Below are positions 1 to 12,186 of a DNA stretch of 64,000 bases, piece after piece. Numbering within the stretch: the stretch's first letter is position 1; every line of letters starts with the position of its first letter. The translations under genes were made by a program, and so were the position numbers. The DNA comes from Petrosia ficiformis (lineage: Eukaryota > Porifera > Demospongiae > Haplosclerida > Petrosiidae). The notes under the pieces are model-generated. The model did not search any database. It was not told the DNA's origin and saw only the letters and a program-made list of their open reading frames with translations. The DNA lies in NCBI GenBank assembly GCA_947044365.1, contig OX345644.1, positions 6,884,077 through 6,948,076 of the forward strand, given 5' to 3'.

Positions 1-52
1 GTATGTATGTATGTATGTACATATAACCTCGGTTCCCTCATGTTCTTTACAG

Positions 53-589
53 ATGATAATACTAATGATATTTTAATGATATGGTATATTAATATCACAA
101 CTCAACTTCCTACAATCAGTAAAGCATTTAATATTACCCTACCTGTAGGGACTGATCAAGATCTTAAAAAGGTAGATGTGATCATGTGACATCATATGAC
201 TATCATGTGATTAATATTCATTTACTTGTATTTAGACTATCAGTTGGACTAATCCATACTCCAAAAGGAAGAAGTTTCACATATCAACCACATGTCCGGA
301 TCTAGTATGTATTAAACCAGACATACTAAAAGTGAGTTACATTATTTATTAATTCATAATCACTACTAATGTAGTATATATCACATGACATTAAGCACCC
401 AATCACATTTTAATATCTGTACATGTAGTAATTAATTTTATTTTCCAGCTCCAGTCATCAGAGACTGTTAATATATTGTTATATTTCTCCTCGTCTTCGT
501 ATCCTCAAACACAAGATATTATAATATTTATTAATAACAGTTCGGATTATATCGAAGAATGTTTTCTCATTAAAACTAATTATAATTAA
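53..589 (+). CDS. NPHP4: Nephrocystin-4, last three exons (gene starts outside the window)
   Basis: Three exons read in one frame: 53-171, 236-331 and 449-589 (stop TAA 587-589), each with AG/GT borders. The peptide contains PTISKAFNI, WTNPYSKRKKFHI and DIIIFINNSSDYIEECF, which line up with the extreme C terminus of animal nephrocystin-4 (family pattern LISKAFEI, YTNPYxxRRTFHL, EILIYINDxxDxxEEAF). NPHP4 is a ciliary transition-zone scaffold that works with NPHP1 and RPGRIP1L; the visible part is the last beta-rich, Ig-like repeat. The 5' part lies to the left of the window. The gene converges on SPDL1, with about 210 bp between stop codons. The match is to conserved C-terminal motifs only, but they occur in the right order and reading phase. 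Confidence 0.88.
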
Positions 590-799
590 TTAGACGTCAT
601 ACAATCACTTATTATTTATTAAATTACTATAATAATTATATATAACAAAGAGAACATCTTTTATGATAATAATTATATTATTTATTGTTGTTGACATTGT
701 TCAATCTTTTCTAGTCTTTTTATAGTTTTTTTCTTATGAACAGTTGCACTCTAAAGGAATAAAATAATTATATAACCACAAGCCAATTGACCAATCAGA
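590..799. other. Intergenic region between convergent genes NPHP4 and SPDL1
   Basis: About 210 bp of AT-rich sequence with no ORF of note. It should hold the 3' UTRs of both flanking genes; an AATAAA-like hexamer occurs near 758 (+). No other element was seen. Confidence 0.6.
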
Positions 800-1189
800 T
801 TAACTTACTGTGTTCATTGTGGTATTATTTTCTATATTATCAGATGGTGGTAACACTTCTTTCTTTATCAGGTCCTGTTCTTCATTATTATCAATTTCAC
901 TTGTTCCTTTATCAACTACTAGTCCACATGGAGATACACTATCAACTTGACACGCCCCTCTTTCAAGCTCCTCCAATAAATTTATAGATTTCTTGACAGG
1001 TACTTCTTTCTTTATCTCTTTATTAACTTTTTCTATCTTATCATTTCTTGTTATTATTTTTGGTTCTGACTCTTCAGTGAATTTGAATCCTTTATTAATT
1101 TTACATTTTAATTGTTGTCTTAGAGTCGATATCTCTTTCTCTGTAGCTTTGAGATTAGCTTTAACTAAAAATAGCAAAGATAGACCAAG

Positions 1190-1223
<34 letters not shown>

Positions 1224-3996
1224 CGCATACAATGTACATACATACATACATATATACATGTAAAGACAATAGATAGATAATGGTATAGATAGACACATAC
1301 ATGTACATGTACATACATATAGATTAATAGACAGATAAGGGGATAGATAGATAGATAGACACATGCATACATAGATAGATAGATAGATAGATTACCTTCA
1401 TTTTCTTTTTCTCTTGTTTCTTGTAATTTAATTTTTATTTTACACACCTCATTAATAAGTCTAGATTTATCTTGTTCACATTTATGTAGCTTAGCTTCAG
1501 TGTCAGTTAGTTTACTACTTTCCCATAATAGCTGTGTAGTTTTAAGATCAAGATCCTCACGTAATCCAGATACTGTACATCTAATAGATCACACAGTGAA
1601 CAGTAAGTAAGTATGCACCCTGAACTATATATAGTTCATGGTCTGATTTAAACTAAAATATTGTGCGTTTTGGATTGGACAACATTATGTAACTCTAGGA
1701 AGTGTTTTGAACCAAAGTATTAAGGCTATTGTACATATGCTGAGTAGTGCTTATGTATATAGCTTAATTATGTTTGTATGAACACATGACCTATAGTCAC
1801 ATGATATAATCTACTCACTCCATATTTCGTAGTTGTTGTTCAAGATAATGAATATATTCTTTCTTGTCTCCAAATTTAAGAAAAGCATCTGCAAATTGAG
1901 AAGTATTCTCCGAATTAATAACCACTCCTTTCTAAATAAATAATTAATTATTAATGAGATAATTAAAACTCGTACATTACCTGTTTTTCTAGTTTATTGA
2001 TCTTGTCGGTCATGCTATGGAGGTCACTCTCACGTTGACGAAGAGTACGCTGTAATCTTTGGACATGTGCTGCATCAGCAGAAACAGTGCCATGACGACA
2101 CAGTAATGCGGACATTTCAACCTATATAAAATATTAATTAGAAACATTAACTCAATTTTAATTATGGCAATGTATGTAATATAATGAAATACAAGAAATA
2201 ATTTCTTTTAAGATGAATAATAAGATATAATTAATAGTTTGTTCATTACCGACCACACCCACTACAACATTCGTCTAGTAAATTTCATCATAATATCTAT
2301 CATATTTTCAAGTACTTTTAATTTCCGATATTGCTGTTTGAGTATCGAATGGGTTCTGTCAAGAGTTTCAAAACGAACTTGAAGACTAATTAATTTTCGT
2401 TCTAATTCCAATCTCCGATCTTCAACCTAATAATGAAATATATATATAATAAATATTATATGAATAATTATATACATACCTCTCCAAATAAGGAATTCCC
2501 CTGCCCCTGCCAATCATTCTCTAATTGTTTAACTCGTTGTTGTTCAATCTGATTTTGTAGTAATAAATTCTCATCTTGTGTTTCCTAATTAAATATACAT
2601 GCAACTATGAATAATTAATTAAGTACAATTCAATTAATTACCTGTAAAGTTTGATACCATTCAAGCGCTAATTTTTCCTTATCTTTCATAATATTTTCAA
2701 TATCTTTTATTTTCACTGTTAAATCTTCATATTGATGTGTAATTACCTCTAATTCCATCCTCTTCTCCATGATCTCATCATTCAAATATTTATTTCTCTC
2801 TTCAAGTTTATGACAATGAGACTGTAATTCAGTTATCTGAAACATAATACATGTACATACCTATTAGTAATACATGTACATATACATACATACCTACCCC
2901 TAATAATACATGTACATTCATACCCCTAATAATACATGTACATACCTACCCCTAATAATACATGTACATATACATACATACCTACCCCTAATAATACATG
3001 TACATACCTACCCCAAATAATACATGTACATACCTACCCCTAATAATACATGTACATTCATACCCCTAATAATACATGTACATACCTACCCCTAATAATA
3101 CATGTACATATACATACATACCTACCCCAAATAATACATGTACATTCATACCCCTAATAATACATGTACATTCATACCCCTAATAATACATGTACATTCA
3201 TACCCCTAATAATACATGTATATACCTATCCCTAATAATACATGTACATTCATATCCCTAGAAATACATGTACATACTTACCCCTAATAATACATGTACA
3301 TTCATACCCCTAATATTACATGTACATACTTACCCCTAATATTACATGTACATACCTACCCCTAATATTACATGTACATTCATACCCCTAATATTACATG
3401 TACATACCTACCCTAATACATGTACATACCTCTCCATTCATTACAGTAGCACTAAGTTGATTATCAATCTCCTCTTTCAATGTCTTTATATGACATTCCT
3501 GTGTCTTCGATTTTTCTCTTTCTTTCTCAATCACATTTTCCAGTCTTTCTATTTCTCCACGTAATTCATCACCCTCTCTTTTTAATTCTTGAACCTTTAA
3601 TGAATGACTTTGTTCCATGTGATGAATACGTTGACGAAATGATGTTTCTAATTGAGTCTTCATTGTATCCAGCTCATCAAGATATGCTTGATGAGTGAGT
3701 TTATAATTTGATATTTTTGTAGTTAACGTATAGTTCTCTTGTTTCAATTGCTAGATAAAGACAACATACCATTGTGATGAAGAAATTAACGGATTTAAAA
3801 ATACCTCTATCTGTTCTTGATATATTTTTGTGTCTTCTTCGTATTTTTCTTGACTTTCTTGATTAGCTTTTAATAGAGAGATACCTGCTTCTGCCGCTAT
3901 GATTCCATTCTCTTTTGATTCGGCCAATTCCTCATTTAGTTTCTGAATTTCAGCCTTCAAGTGCTCGTTTTCTCTTTTCAATTCTTCTAAAGACAT
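800..3996 (-). CDS. SPDL1: Protein Spindly (coiled-coil dynein adaptor)
   Basis: Multi-exon gene on the minus strand from ATG 3996-3994 to a stop at 800. Exon 1 encodes MSLEELKRENEHLKAEIQ followed by NEELAESKENGIIAAEAGIS, an N-terminal coiled coil resembling the CC1 box of Spindly/BICD adaptors. After further heptad-rich exons (3430-3747, 2641-2842, 2475-2588, about 2270-2426) comes GNSLFGE spliced to VEDRRLELERKL, the diagnostic Spindly motif (GNSLFAEVEDRR in vertebrates), which contacts the dynactin pointed end. Further coiled-coil exons lie at about 1982-2120, 1820-1932 and 1393-1573. The last exon (about 800-1169) is lysine/glutamate-rich and unstructured. Spindly brings dynein-dynactin to kinetochores through the RZZ complex. 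One donor, near 2265-2280, is not cleanly resolved: an in-frame TAG follows the coding part, so a non-obvious splice site is needed there. Confidence 0.88.
1200..1392. repeat. (TAGA)n and (TACA)n tetranucleotide repeat in a SPDL1 intron
   Basis: Runs of GATA and ACATACAT tetranucleotides fill the intron between the last two SPDL1 exons. The long open frames through them are repeat artefacts. Confidence 0.85.
2848..3430. repeat. Minisatellite, about 26-bp unit, in a SPDL1 intron
   Basis: More than twenty imperfect copies of a unit reading roughly TACCCCTAATAATACATGTACA, with variable spacers (CATTCA, CATACC). It makes up nearly all of the intron between SPDL1 exons 2 and 3. The core ACATGTACAT is self-complementary. 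Confidence 0.9.
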
Positions 3997-4156
3997 AATG
4001 TCATTCTATTCAGAAATAATACTAGTCTAGCCTGAGTAGCCCAGTAATCCCTTATATATTTTCGGCTTTTCCGCCAATGAAAACTGAGCATGCGCAGTAA
4101 TACAAACAGGGCGTGGCTACACACGTGTAGACAATCAACAATAGTGTACATGCGTG
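3997..4156. promoter_or_regulatory. Shared divergent promoter of SPDL1 and APIP
   Basis: Only about 160 bp separate the two start codons. The interval is less AT-rich than its surroundings and contains GCATGCGCAG at 4088-4097, a good half of the NRF1 recognition palindrome, plus CACGTG at about 4120. No TATA box was seen. Confidence 0.55.
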
Positions 4157-6261
4157 ATGCAGAGACTAGAAGATCAAGAAGAGGATATTGTTAGTTAATT
4201 CAATAATAATAATTATTATTAACATTTTCAATTTGCACAGACTAAATTTCATCCCCGAAGACTCATTCCTGAACTATGTAGGTTAGTAACGTCAGATGTG
4301 TACTAATGATATTCATTGATTTTATACACACAGACAGTTCTATTATTTAGGATGGGTCACTGGAACAGGAGGTGGAATTAGTATACGTCATGGGTAGCTT
4401 GGTTTATAAATACTACTATTATTAATTAAATATTAATTATACAGGGATAAGGTATATATTGCCCCATCAGGGGTACAGAAGGAGCGCATACAACCCGAAG
4501 ACATGTTTGTATGTGATATGAATGGTAAAGATATAGAATTACCACCACCATGGTATGATTCATAACTATTAATTAATAATAGTCATATCTGAATTTTTAG
4601 TAAGAATTTAAAGAAGAGCCAATGTACACCATTATTTATAACTTGTTATCACATGAGAGGTATATAGTAATAATTTGTGTGTTTATCCGTTAGTTTGTTC
4701 ATTTAGATGCTGGTGCAGTAATCCATACACATTCCAAAGCTGCTGCCATGGTAACGCTACTATACCCTGGTAAAGAGTTTAAAATCTCTCACATGGAAAT
4801 GATAAAGGGAATTAAAAGAGGCATTTCAGGAGATAATATGAAGTGAATATTCCTTTCTATCTATCTTATTCAAACCTTATATCATGTTCTCTCCACTAGT
4901 TACACTGATATGTTAATAGTACCCATTATTGATAACACTCCTTTAGAAAGTGACTTGACAGTATGTTCATTAATATATGTGTACTTCTGACTTAATGATT
5001 TACTAAATATCATTCATGTTCATCTTGTCCTCAGGAATATAATCATAGCTTTAGTTTGATCAAAATGAACTCTTCACATTCACCATTTTCATATAATTAT
5101 CCTTCCCATTCATTTTTATGTACATCTAATTTCAATCCATTGCTTCATTATTGAGTTACAGTATAATCATGTATTAACCTTATGATATTAAACTATACAC
5201 TATAGTACATATAAGTTATTGAGTTACAGTATAATCATGTATTAACCTTATGATATTAAACTATACACTATAGTACATATAAGTTATTGAGTTACAGTAT
5301 AATCATGTATTAATCTTATGATATTAAACTATACACTATAGTACATATAAGTTATTGAGTTACAGTATAATCATGTATTAACCTTATGATATTAAACTAT
5401 ACACTATAGTACATATAAGTTATTGAGTTACAGTATAATCAGGTATTAACCTTATGATATTAAACTATACACTATATTACATATAAGTTATTGAGTTACA
5501 GTATAATCATGTATTAACCTTATGATATTAAACTATACACTATATTACATATAAGTTATTGAGTTACAATATAATCATGTATTAACCTTATGATATTAAA
5601 CTATATACTATATTACATATAAGTTATTGAGTTGCAGTATAATCATGTATTAACCTTATGATATTAAACTATACACTATATTACATATAAGTTATTGAGT
5701 CACAGTATAATCATGTATTAACCTTATGATATTAAACTATACACTATACTACATAAGTTATTGAGTTACAGTATAATCATGTATTAACCTTATGATATTA
5801 AACTATACACTATACTACATATAAGTTATTGAGTTACAGTATAATCATGTATTAACCTTATGATATTAAACTATACACTATAGTACATATAAGTTATTGA
5901 GTTACAGTATAATCATGTATTAACCTTATGATATTAAACTATACACTATAGTACATATCATATCCTAATTGAAGTCATCATGAATATGAACAGGACTTCA
6001 GTCTGCTATTATATTTCCACAGGAATGGCTAAAAGAAGCCATCATTAATTATCCTGATACATGCGCTGTGTTAGTAAGAAGACATGGAGTGTATGTATGG
6101 GGAGATACATGGGAGAAAACAAAAACTATGTAAGTCATGTGACTATCATATGATGTATCATGTGACTTCTATATCCAATCAGGTGTGAGTGTTATGATTA
6201 CTTGTTTGAGATGGCAATACAGATGAAGCAATGTGGCATTGATCCAACTAACATTCAATAA
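4157..6261 (+). CDS. APIP: Methylthioribulose-1-phosphate dehydratase (MtnB/APIP)
   Basis: About eight exons join into a full-length class II aldolase/adducin-fold enzyme. Visible blocks in order: [94 protein letters not shown] and [19 protein letters not shown], ending DPTNIQ. The HTH pair and the later RRHG histidine are the zinc ligands of the family. The enzyme dehydrates methylthioribulose-1-phosphate in the cytosolic methionine salvage pathway; in vertebrates it also binds APAF1. ATG 4157 is chosen because the overlapping ATG at 4150 runs out of frame into a stop; exon 1 is only 11 codons and splices in phase to TKFHPRR. One long intron (about 4962-6023) is filled by a 68-bp tandem repeat. 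All key residues are present. Confidence 0.93.
5150..5958. repeat. 68-bp tandem repeat, about 12 copies, in an APIP intron
   Basis: Near-identical 68-bp units beginning TTATTGAGTTACAGTATAAT and containing CATGTATTAACCTTATGATA. Copies differ by one or two substitutions (for example TAGTACATA versus TATTACATA), indicating recent expansion. Confidence 0.93.
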
Positions 6262-6540
6262 ATGAGTTATTAATTTCCATTATATAACGATTTATCCAAC
6301 AGTATCATGAAAATTATTATCTCATTATATGTCATTTATATATCATGTGACTAAGCATGTGTTGATGAGTGGCTAACATAGTTGTATGCAGTTATATTAT
6401 TTTCTATTATCATCACATGAATACTCATCTTGTATAAGCTATGTTGTAATATGATATCCTGAACTTGCAATTTGTAATATTATAATTATATTATTTAAAT
6501 TACAGTTCATCACTCAATTAGTGAATATATACAACTGTGT

Positions 6541-7290
6541 AAAGTGTAATGTATAGTTATAATGTATAGTTATAATGTATAGTTATAATGTATAGTTATA
6601 ATGCATAGTTATAATGTATAGTTATAATGTATAGTTATAATGTATATTGTATAGTTATAATGTATAGTTGTAATGTATAGTTATAATGTATAGTTATAAT
6701 GTATAGTTATAATGTATAGTTATAATGTATAGTTATAATGTATAGTTATAATGTATAGTTATAATGTATAGTTATAATGTATAGTTATAATGTATAGTTA
6801 TAATGTATAGTTATAATGTATAGTTATAATGTATAGTTATAATGTATAGTTATAATGTACAGTTATAATGTATAGTTATAATGCATAGTTATAATGTATA
6901 GTTATAATGTATAGTTATAATGTATAGTTATAATGCATAGTTATAATGTATAGTTATAATGTATAGTTATAATGCATAGTTATAATGCATAGTTATAATG
7001 TATAGTTATAATGTATAGTTATAATGTACAGTTATAATGTATAGTTATAATGCATAGTTATAATGTATAGTTATAATGTATAGTTATAATGTATAGTTAT
7101 AATGCATAGTTATAATGTATAGTTATAATGTATAGTTATAATGCATAGTTATAATGCATAGTTATAATGTATAGTTATAATGTATAGTTATAATGTATAG
7201 TTATAATGTATAGTTATAATGTATAGTTATAATGTATAGTTATAATGTATAGTTATAATGCATAGTTATAATGTATAGTTATAATGTAAT
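6541..7290. repeat. 13-bp minisatellite, over 50 copies, downstream of APIP
   Basis: Unit TATAGTTATAATG repeated for about 750 bp with scattered variants (TGCATAG, TGTACAG). Variant units occur in ordered blocks, suggesting higher-order duplication of groups of units (for example around 6865-7000 and 7020-7150). A few degenerate units continue to about 7470. Confidence 0.92.
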
Positions 7291-7850
7291 GTATAGTTGA
7301 TTATTGAAAGTATTCATAACTGAACAATCGAATATTTGTGGAGTCATTTCATATTAGATAGTAAACTTTAGAGTTGTTTTAGAAATGACTACTTTTAGTT
7401 ATAGTTATAGAATGAATAGTTTAGCAAACTTTTTATAATGTATAGTTCTAATATAATGTATAGTTGAAAGTATTCATAACTGAACAATCAAGATATGAAT
7501 ATTTGTGGAGTCATTTGATATTATTGGAGTAAATTCTATTGGCAACACCTACAATAATATATTAATGAAATATAAAAACATTACGTCATTTACTAAATAT
7601 ATATATATATATATATAAATTCACGATGTCACATTATTTTCCAGGAAGAAGAAGAAAGGGTGTTCCCCAGGGAGATACCCCTTCGTGATGACGTTGCATA
7701 TATCCATATATGTATAAAGTATATCATAAATATCATTATAATAATGATATTCACAAGCGATTGTTGTATATATATATATATAGAGAGAGAGAGAGATCTT
7801 TCATTTGTTAAACTATTTCTCTACTACAACTAGTTTCTTCAGTGAGGATT
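7291..7850. other. Intergenic region upstream of death-domain gene A
   Basis: AT-rich, with TA and GA dinucleotide runs (7596-7617, 7761-7795). The last 50 bp (about 7799-7850) closely match the 5' flank of death-domain gene B at about 10384-10435, so promoter and leader were duplicated with the gene. No coding sequence was recognised. Confidence 0.6.
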
Positions 7851-8405
7851 ATGTCAGTCTCCGATCAACGCACTCTGGAAAGGGATAAACCAGACTTAAA
7901 AATACAAGGTACATACACATAATTATGTGTATACATGTACATTGCAAAAAAAAACTATGTATGTATGTATTAATAACTAATTATAGTAGGAATATGTACA
8001 CATTATCAAGTATATTGTACAAGTAGTGGTTAATTGTTGTGTATATAAATCTTTATTAACTGTACACATAATAATTATAATTATATAATTATATTTCTTC
8101 ATTATGTAGTTGAAGAGAAACATGTTGGTATTTTATGTGACCAACTTTATGAACTAAATGCTGCTTTTGAGCAGTTTGGCATTGCATTACGTGTGGATTA
8201 TAACGAACTACAAGCAATAAAAGCTAATCCTGACAGGCCAACAGTAACACAATATATGACTGAAGTTCTTGAACTGTGGAGGAAAAGCACAGGCAAGAAA
8301 ACCTGGTATGAGGTTTATCAAGCTGTTAAAAAGCTACGAAACTATGCACTGGCTGAAAAGATTGAATCTAAAGGTCTAGAGAATGAAGGTTAGTTACTCA
8401 GTAAA

Positions 8406-8436
<31 letters not shown>

Positions 8437-8928
8437 ATACATTCTCATTGTAATATAGTTCCTATGGGTAGAAGTTATCTTGTTGACATGCTGGAACTCT
8501 TGGAAGATGTGATACCTGAGTGGGAATCATTTGGTCTTAATTTGGGAATACCATTTGGAAAGATGAATTTAATTAATGCACGTAACCTGACAGCAAAACG
8601 TTGTATGACGAGGGTTATAAAAAAATGGATTGATCAATATGGTACGAAAGCAACTTTCGATAAGATCATTGAAGCTTGTAAAAGGATTGGGAATTTAGCT
8701 CTTGCTGAGCAGCTTGAAAAAGATGGAATGAATGGTTAGTAAATGTGTTAGTGATCTGTAACAACATTATTAGTACAATATATAATTATAATAATAATTA
8801 TAATAGTCACTTACCATAAATTTCATTTGTTTTTCTATGCTATTGCAACCAGTCTATAATAAATAATATTTCATTATACAATACTGTATCATGTAGATGG
8901 AGAAGAGGAATATATAGATCACAAGTAG
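7851..8928 (+). CDS. Tandem death-domain protein A
   Basis: Four exons: a short leader (MSVSDQRTLERDK...), one exon per death domain (about 8109-8387 and 8459-8733), and a tiny acidic tail exon (DGEEEYIDHK) ending at TAG 8926. Domain 1 carries FEQFGIALRVDYNELQAI and ends LRNYALAEKI; domain 2 carries WESFGLNLGIPFGKMNLI and ends IGNLALAEQL. These fit the six-helix death-domain pattern (W/F..fG..Lgl....l..I ... W ... LAe.i). Death domains assemble signalling platforms in apoptosis and innate immunity. There is no enzymatic, receptor or membrane part, so it is likely a small soluble adaptor of about 210 residues. Domain 2 has a positively charged helix (KRCMTRVIKKW). It forms a tandem pair with gene B. 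The partner is unknown. Confidence 0.8.
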
Positions 8929-8974
8929 GACCAGTTATTGTATCCAAAAAAGTTGTATAGGATTATATATCATG

Positions 8975-9013
<39 letters not shown>

Positions 9014-10323
9014 ATTATACACTTTTGCTGAAGAACCCTTTTTTTTCTGTTATTTTTGATAATAAAGTTATCACAATAAAATATGTAATTGCTACAATTA
9101 AATAGATCACTATTTCTTTTCTTTCAATTTCTATATAGTCCATCTGGAATAAATAGAAAGCGTTCATTATAACTGTTCATAGATCAAAAAAACCTTATGG
9201 TTTGTTATTGATAATTCACATTAAGGTGGCGGTACGGTAACGTTAATGATATTCATAGCAAAAAGTTTTTTTGTTTTTTTGTTTTTTTCATTGTTACAAT
9301 TTCTTAAATCATTTTCATATTTGCAACACAATATTATTTTATTGAAGTTTATTATCAGTGAAAATTTGAAGTATTTTGCATGTTGTATTCATGAGTTATG
9401 ATCGTCAGCAGAACCAGCCACAAAGGTACATTTTTCTCCATAAACACACAAGACAAAGACTGGACACTTACTGTGCAAAGTGAATACATCCTAGTCTAAA
9501 AAACAACGAAGACCTTTTCCTTATATCTGTATCTGTTTCTGTACCACAGGGGTTGTATATCATCATCCTTCTTTACTCAGGCAGTATGCATGTAGCACCC
9601 TCTCAGGTGTGCCCAATATTTATTGTGTATGGTTAGAGTTTATGATGACAATCCTGGCCCAAAGGGTTGAGCTTTATCGAACAAATTGTTTTTGGGATCA
9701 ACTTTGAGAACAGCTACAAAGAATGCTTTCCATTAATGAAATTCTTACTAGTCAATCTTTTCCCTTGTTATGTGGATTAATTGTAAAGATGATTAATTAA
9801 TGATTATTTTATTTATTGATTAAGGTGGTACTAGGGAGTGGGCGGATGCGACTCCAATCAGTTTCAAAATAGAATATTATATAATATGACTCTAACCTGG
9901 TGTAATGGCAACCTTCATATCTTCTAATCACCTTTATAGGGTCCTGGAATTGATAAAACATATATAAAATGTCCATTTTTGCCATCTTAATAAGTACAAA
10001 ACGGAGAAAGCCACGCCCACCAATCATGGCGTGCACCAAGTACAATGCATTTAGAGAAAACAAATAGAGCCGTTTTCTGGAAATTCATTTTACTTTTATA
10101 GTTACAAGAGGCTGAAGAAAGCTGAATTCTGTAGCTTTTCACTGAAACCATAAAATCTACCTTTCTAGGCACTATCAAACTCCGATCTTTCTCAGACACC
10201 AACTACAGTTACCCGCCATTATATTTTAAAATATCAACCTATTTTGAGGTTTATATGAGAAATATAAACTTACACGCCCCATAGAAATTATGGGCTATGA
10301 ATCTCATTATGAGATATATATAT

Positions 10324-10372
<49 letters not shown>

Positions 10373-10435
10373 TAAATATAATATGTCATTTGTTAAACTA
10401 TTTCTTTACTACAACTAGTTTCTGCAGTGAGGATT
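8929..10435. other. Intergenic region between the two death-domain genes
   Basis: About 1.5 kb. It begins with the 3' UTR of gene A (AATAAA near 9061). A more GC-balanced block from about 9225 to 10290 contains short open frames with no recognisable protein similarity and may be an old degenerate insertion. A (TA)n run (about 10326-10365) and the duplicated leader follow. No gene can be supported. Confidence 0.5.
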
Positions 10436-11371
10436 ATGTCAGGAGTCTCCAGACAAGGTACATTACATTATTACTATAATTATGTAGTATATATTGTAAT
10501 TAAATAAGTATTGATGTGAGATGATGTTATTAAATGTTGCAATTATACACATTATATTATAATCAAATTGTTATTGTCATTTGTCTAGTTCACCATAAAG
10601 ATTTGCAATTTTTGTATGTCAAACTTTGTGGTCTAAACGCTGAGTGGAAGCAGTATGGTATAGCACTACATGTGATGTATGAAAAACTTGAAGAAATAGA
10701 AAGTGATCCTGGCAGACCAACAGCGAGAGATAAAATGACTGAAGTTCTCCTTCTATGGAGGGGGAAGGAAATCAAAGACAAGAAGACTTGGGGTGTAGTT
10801 CGTGATGCTGCTAAACAACTAAAAAATATGGCACTGGCTGAAAACATTGAATCATGTAAAGACGTTACAAAGGAAGGTTAGTTAGTAAAACAAAAGTACA
10901 TTAAAAACTCATTATCATTTTTAATACAGTTCCTATGAGTGATTGTAACAGTTATTTAGAGGAAATGCTGACCCTATTAAAAGATGTGATGGCACAATGG
11001 GAACAAATGGGCTATGCTCTGGGACTAGAGTATAGTGAGATGGAAGGAATTGATGTAAATAGATTGAATGCAGCAAGGTGTATGAGGGGAGTTATAATAG
11101 AGTACATTAACAAAGGTAGTGCAGCAACCATTGATGGGATGATTGAAGCTTGTCATAAAATTAATAACAATGCTCTTGCTGAGGATCTTGAGAAAGACGA
11201 AGAATTAAGAAAAAGATTTGGAATGGATGATGGTTAGTAAAACTACATACTTGTTATTATGCTCACAAGTTGTTAATATGTATACTTATATATATATGCA
11301 TGTATCATCAATCCACGTGTTTATTTTATATATTAGCTACAGAAGATGTAGATTGGCAAGATCCCAATTGA
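10436..11371 (+). CDS. Tandem death-domain protein B (paralogue of A)
   Basis: Same four-exon structure as gene A: leader MSGVSRQ, domain 1 exon (about 10589-10876), domain 2 exon (about 10930-11231) and tail exon ATEDVDWQDPN ending at TGA 11369. Domain 1 reads WKQYGIALHVMYEKLEEI and ends LKNMALAENI; domain 2 reads WEQMGYALGLEYSEMEGI and ends INNNALAEDLEKD. Intron positions and phases match gene A, so the pair arose by tandem duplication. Each protein domain is far from its counterpart in sequence although the leaders are almost identical, which suggests fast or diversifying change in the coding part. The protein is probably a soluble death-domain adaptor; the specific pathway cannot be told from sequence. 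Confidence 0.8.
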
Positions 11372-11508
11372 ATTATTGCCGTCTATTTGATGATCAACAA
11401 TTATATATTGTATTCTAAAAAGGCTGTATAGTTATCACATATATAACTTATGAAGAACCTTTTTCCTGTTATTTTTGCTAATTATAATAATAATAATAAA
11501 ATGTGTAG

Positions 11509-12089
11509 TTATTTATTTGGTAACTCTTCAATTATATTGAATTTATGGGTAGTATTTCTACTTGTAAAAGAGTTCAGTTTCAAAGTGTGTACATCTGGTG
11601 TAGTATATTGTGATATCTGGTGTTCAGTCTCTATATCACTATCATCTGATGAACTATCAGAACTAGAATATGAAACCGGAAATATAGCTAAGTCCTGAAA
11701 TAGGTATATATCCTTAATTAAAAGATAATAGTATGTGTATATACATATACAGTACCATTTCAATATGTTCCGATTCTTCATCTGATATATTTTCAATATC
11801 TTTATTATTTAATATTTTATTAGCTTCAGCTAATTCAGGTAAGAAACTTCTCACTTGAGAAAGAACTGTTTAGGATTGTATGGACAGAATAAATAATATA
11901 ATATATAATATATATATATACTCACTTGTGCTAGTCTGAACTTTGACAATTTTTGGAGGATCATTTTTTTTAATTAAGGGAACTCCTACAATTAATTAAT
12001 AATAATTATACTAATTGAGTATTGCATACAGTACCTGGTCCATGTGGAGCTTTTAATAGCTCTTTAGAAGTGCTTCTATCACTTTCCAT
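11509..12089 (-). CDS. NOPCHAP1: NOP protein chaperone 1 (C12orf45 family)
   Basis: Four minus-strand exons: MESDRSTSKELLKAPHGPG (12035-12089), VPLIKKNDPPKIVKVQTSTS, a third with VLSQVRSFLPELAEANKILN and IENISDEESEHIEM, and a last exon with DLAIFPVS, a serine/aspartate-rich tract and VHTLKLNS, ending at 11509. The order SKELL, P.l....VQTS..L.QV..FLP..A.AN..L, fnIENI......IqMD.A.F, acidic serine tract, follows human C12orf45/NOPCHAP1, which helps load NOP58 onto the R2TP/AAA+ machinery in box C/D snoRNP assembly. The acidic serine-rich region fits CK2 sites. Start codons of this gene and DENND6 are about 100 bp apart. Identity rests on short motifs but the order is convincing. Confidence 0.82.
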
Positions 12090-12186
12090 TTATGCAACAC
12101 GTGGGAGAATCCAGCCAGGCAGCCACTCCTCCATGATTAATACCACACCCATACTACCACACCCACAAGATCATCCATGCATTACA
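12090..12186. promoter_or_regulatory. Very short divergent promoter of NOPCHAP1 and DENND6
   Basis: Ninety-seven base pairs between the assigned start codons, containing a perfect E-box CACGTG at 12098-12103. No TATA box. If the upstream in-frame ATG at 12134 is the real DENND6 start, the gap is only about 44 bp. Confidence 0.5.

Noticed and set aside
9225..10290. Possible gene or transposon between the death-domain genes
   Set aside because: Base composition differs from its flanks, but no protein similarity, inverted ends or target duplication could be recognised.
12022..12186. N-terminal extension of DENND6 from the ATG at 12,022
   Set aside because: It would run through the antisense of NOPCHAP1 exon 1 and has no conserved residues; ATG 12,187 (or 12,134) is more plausible.
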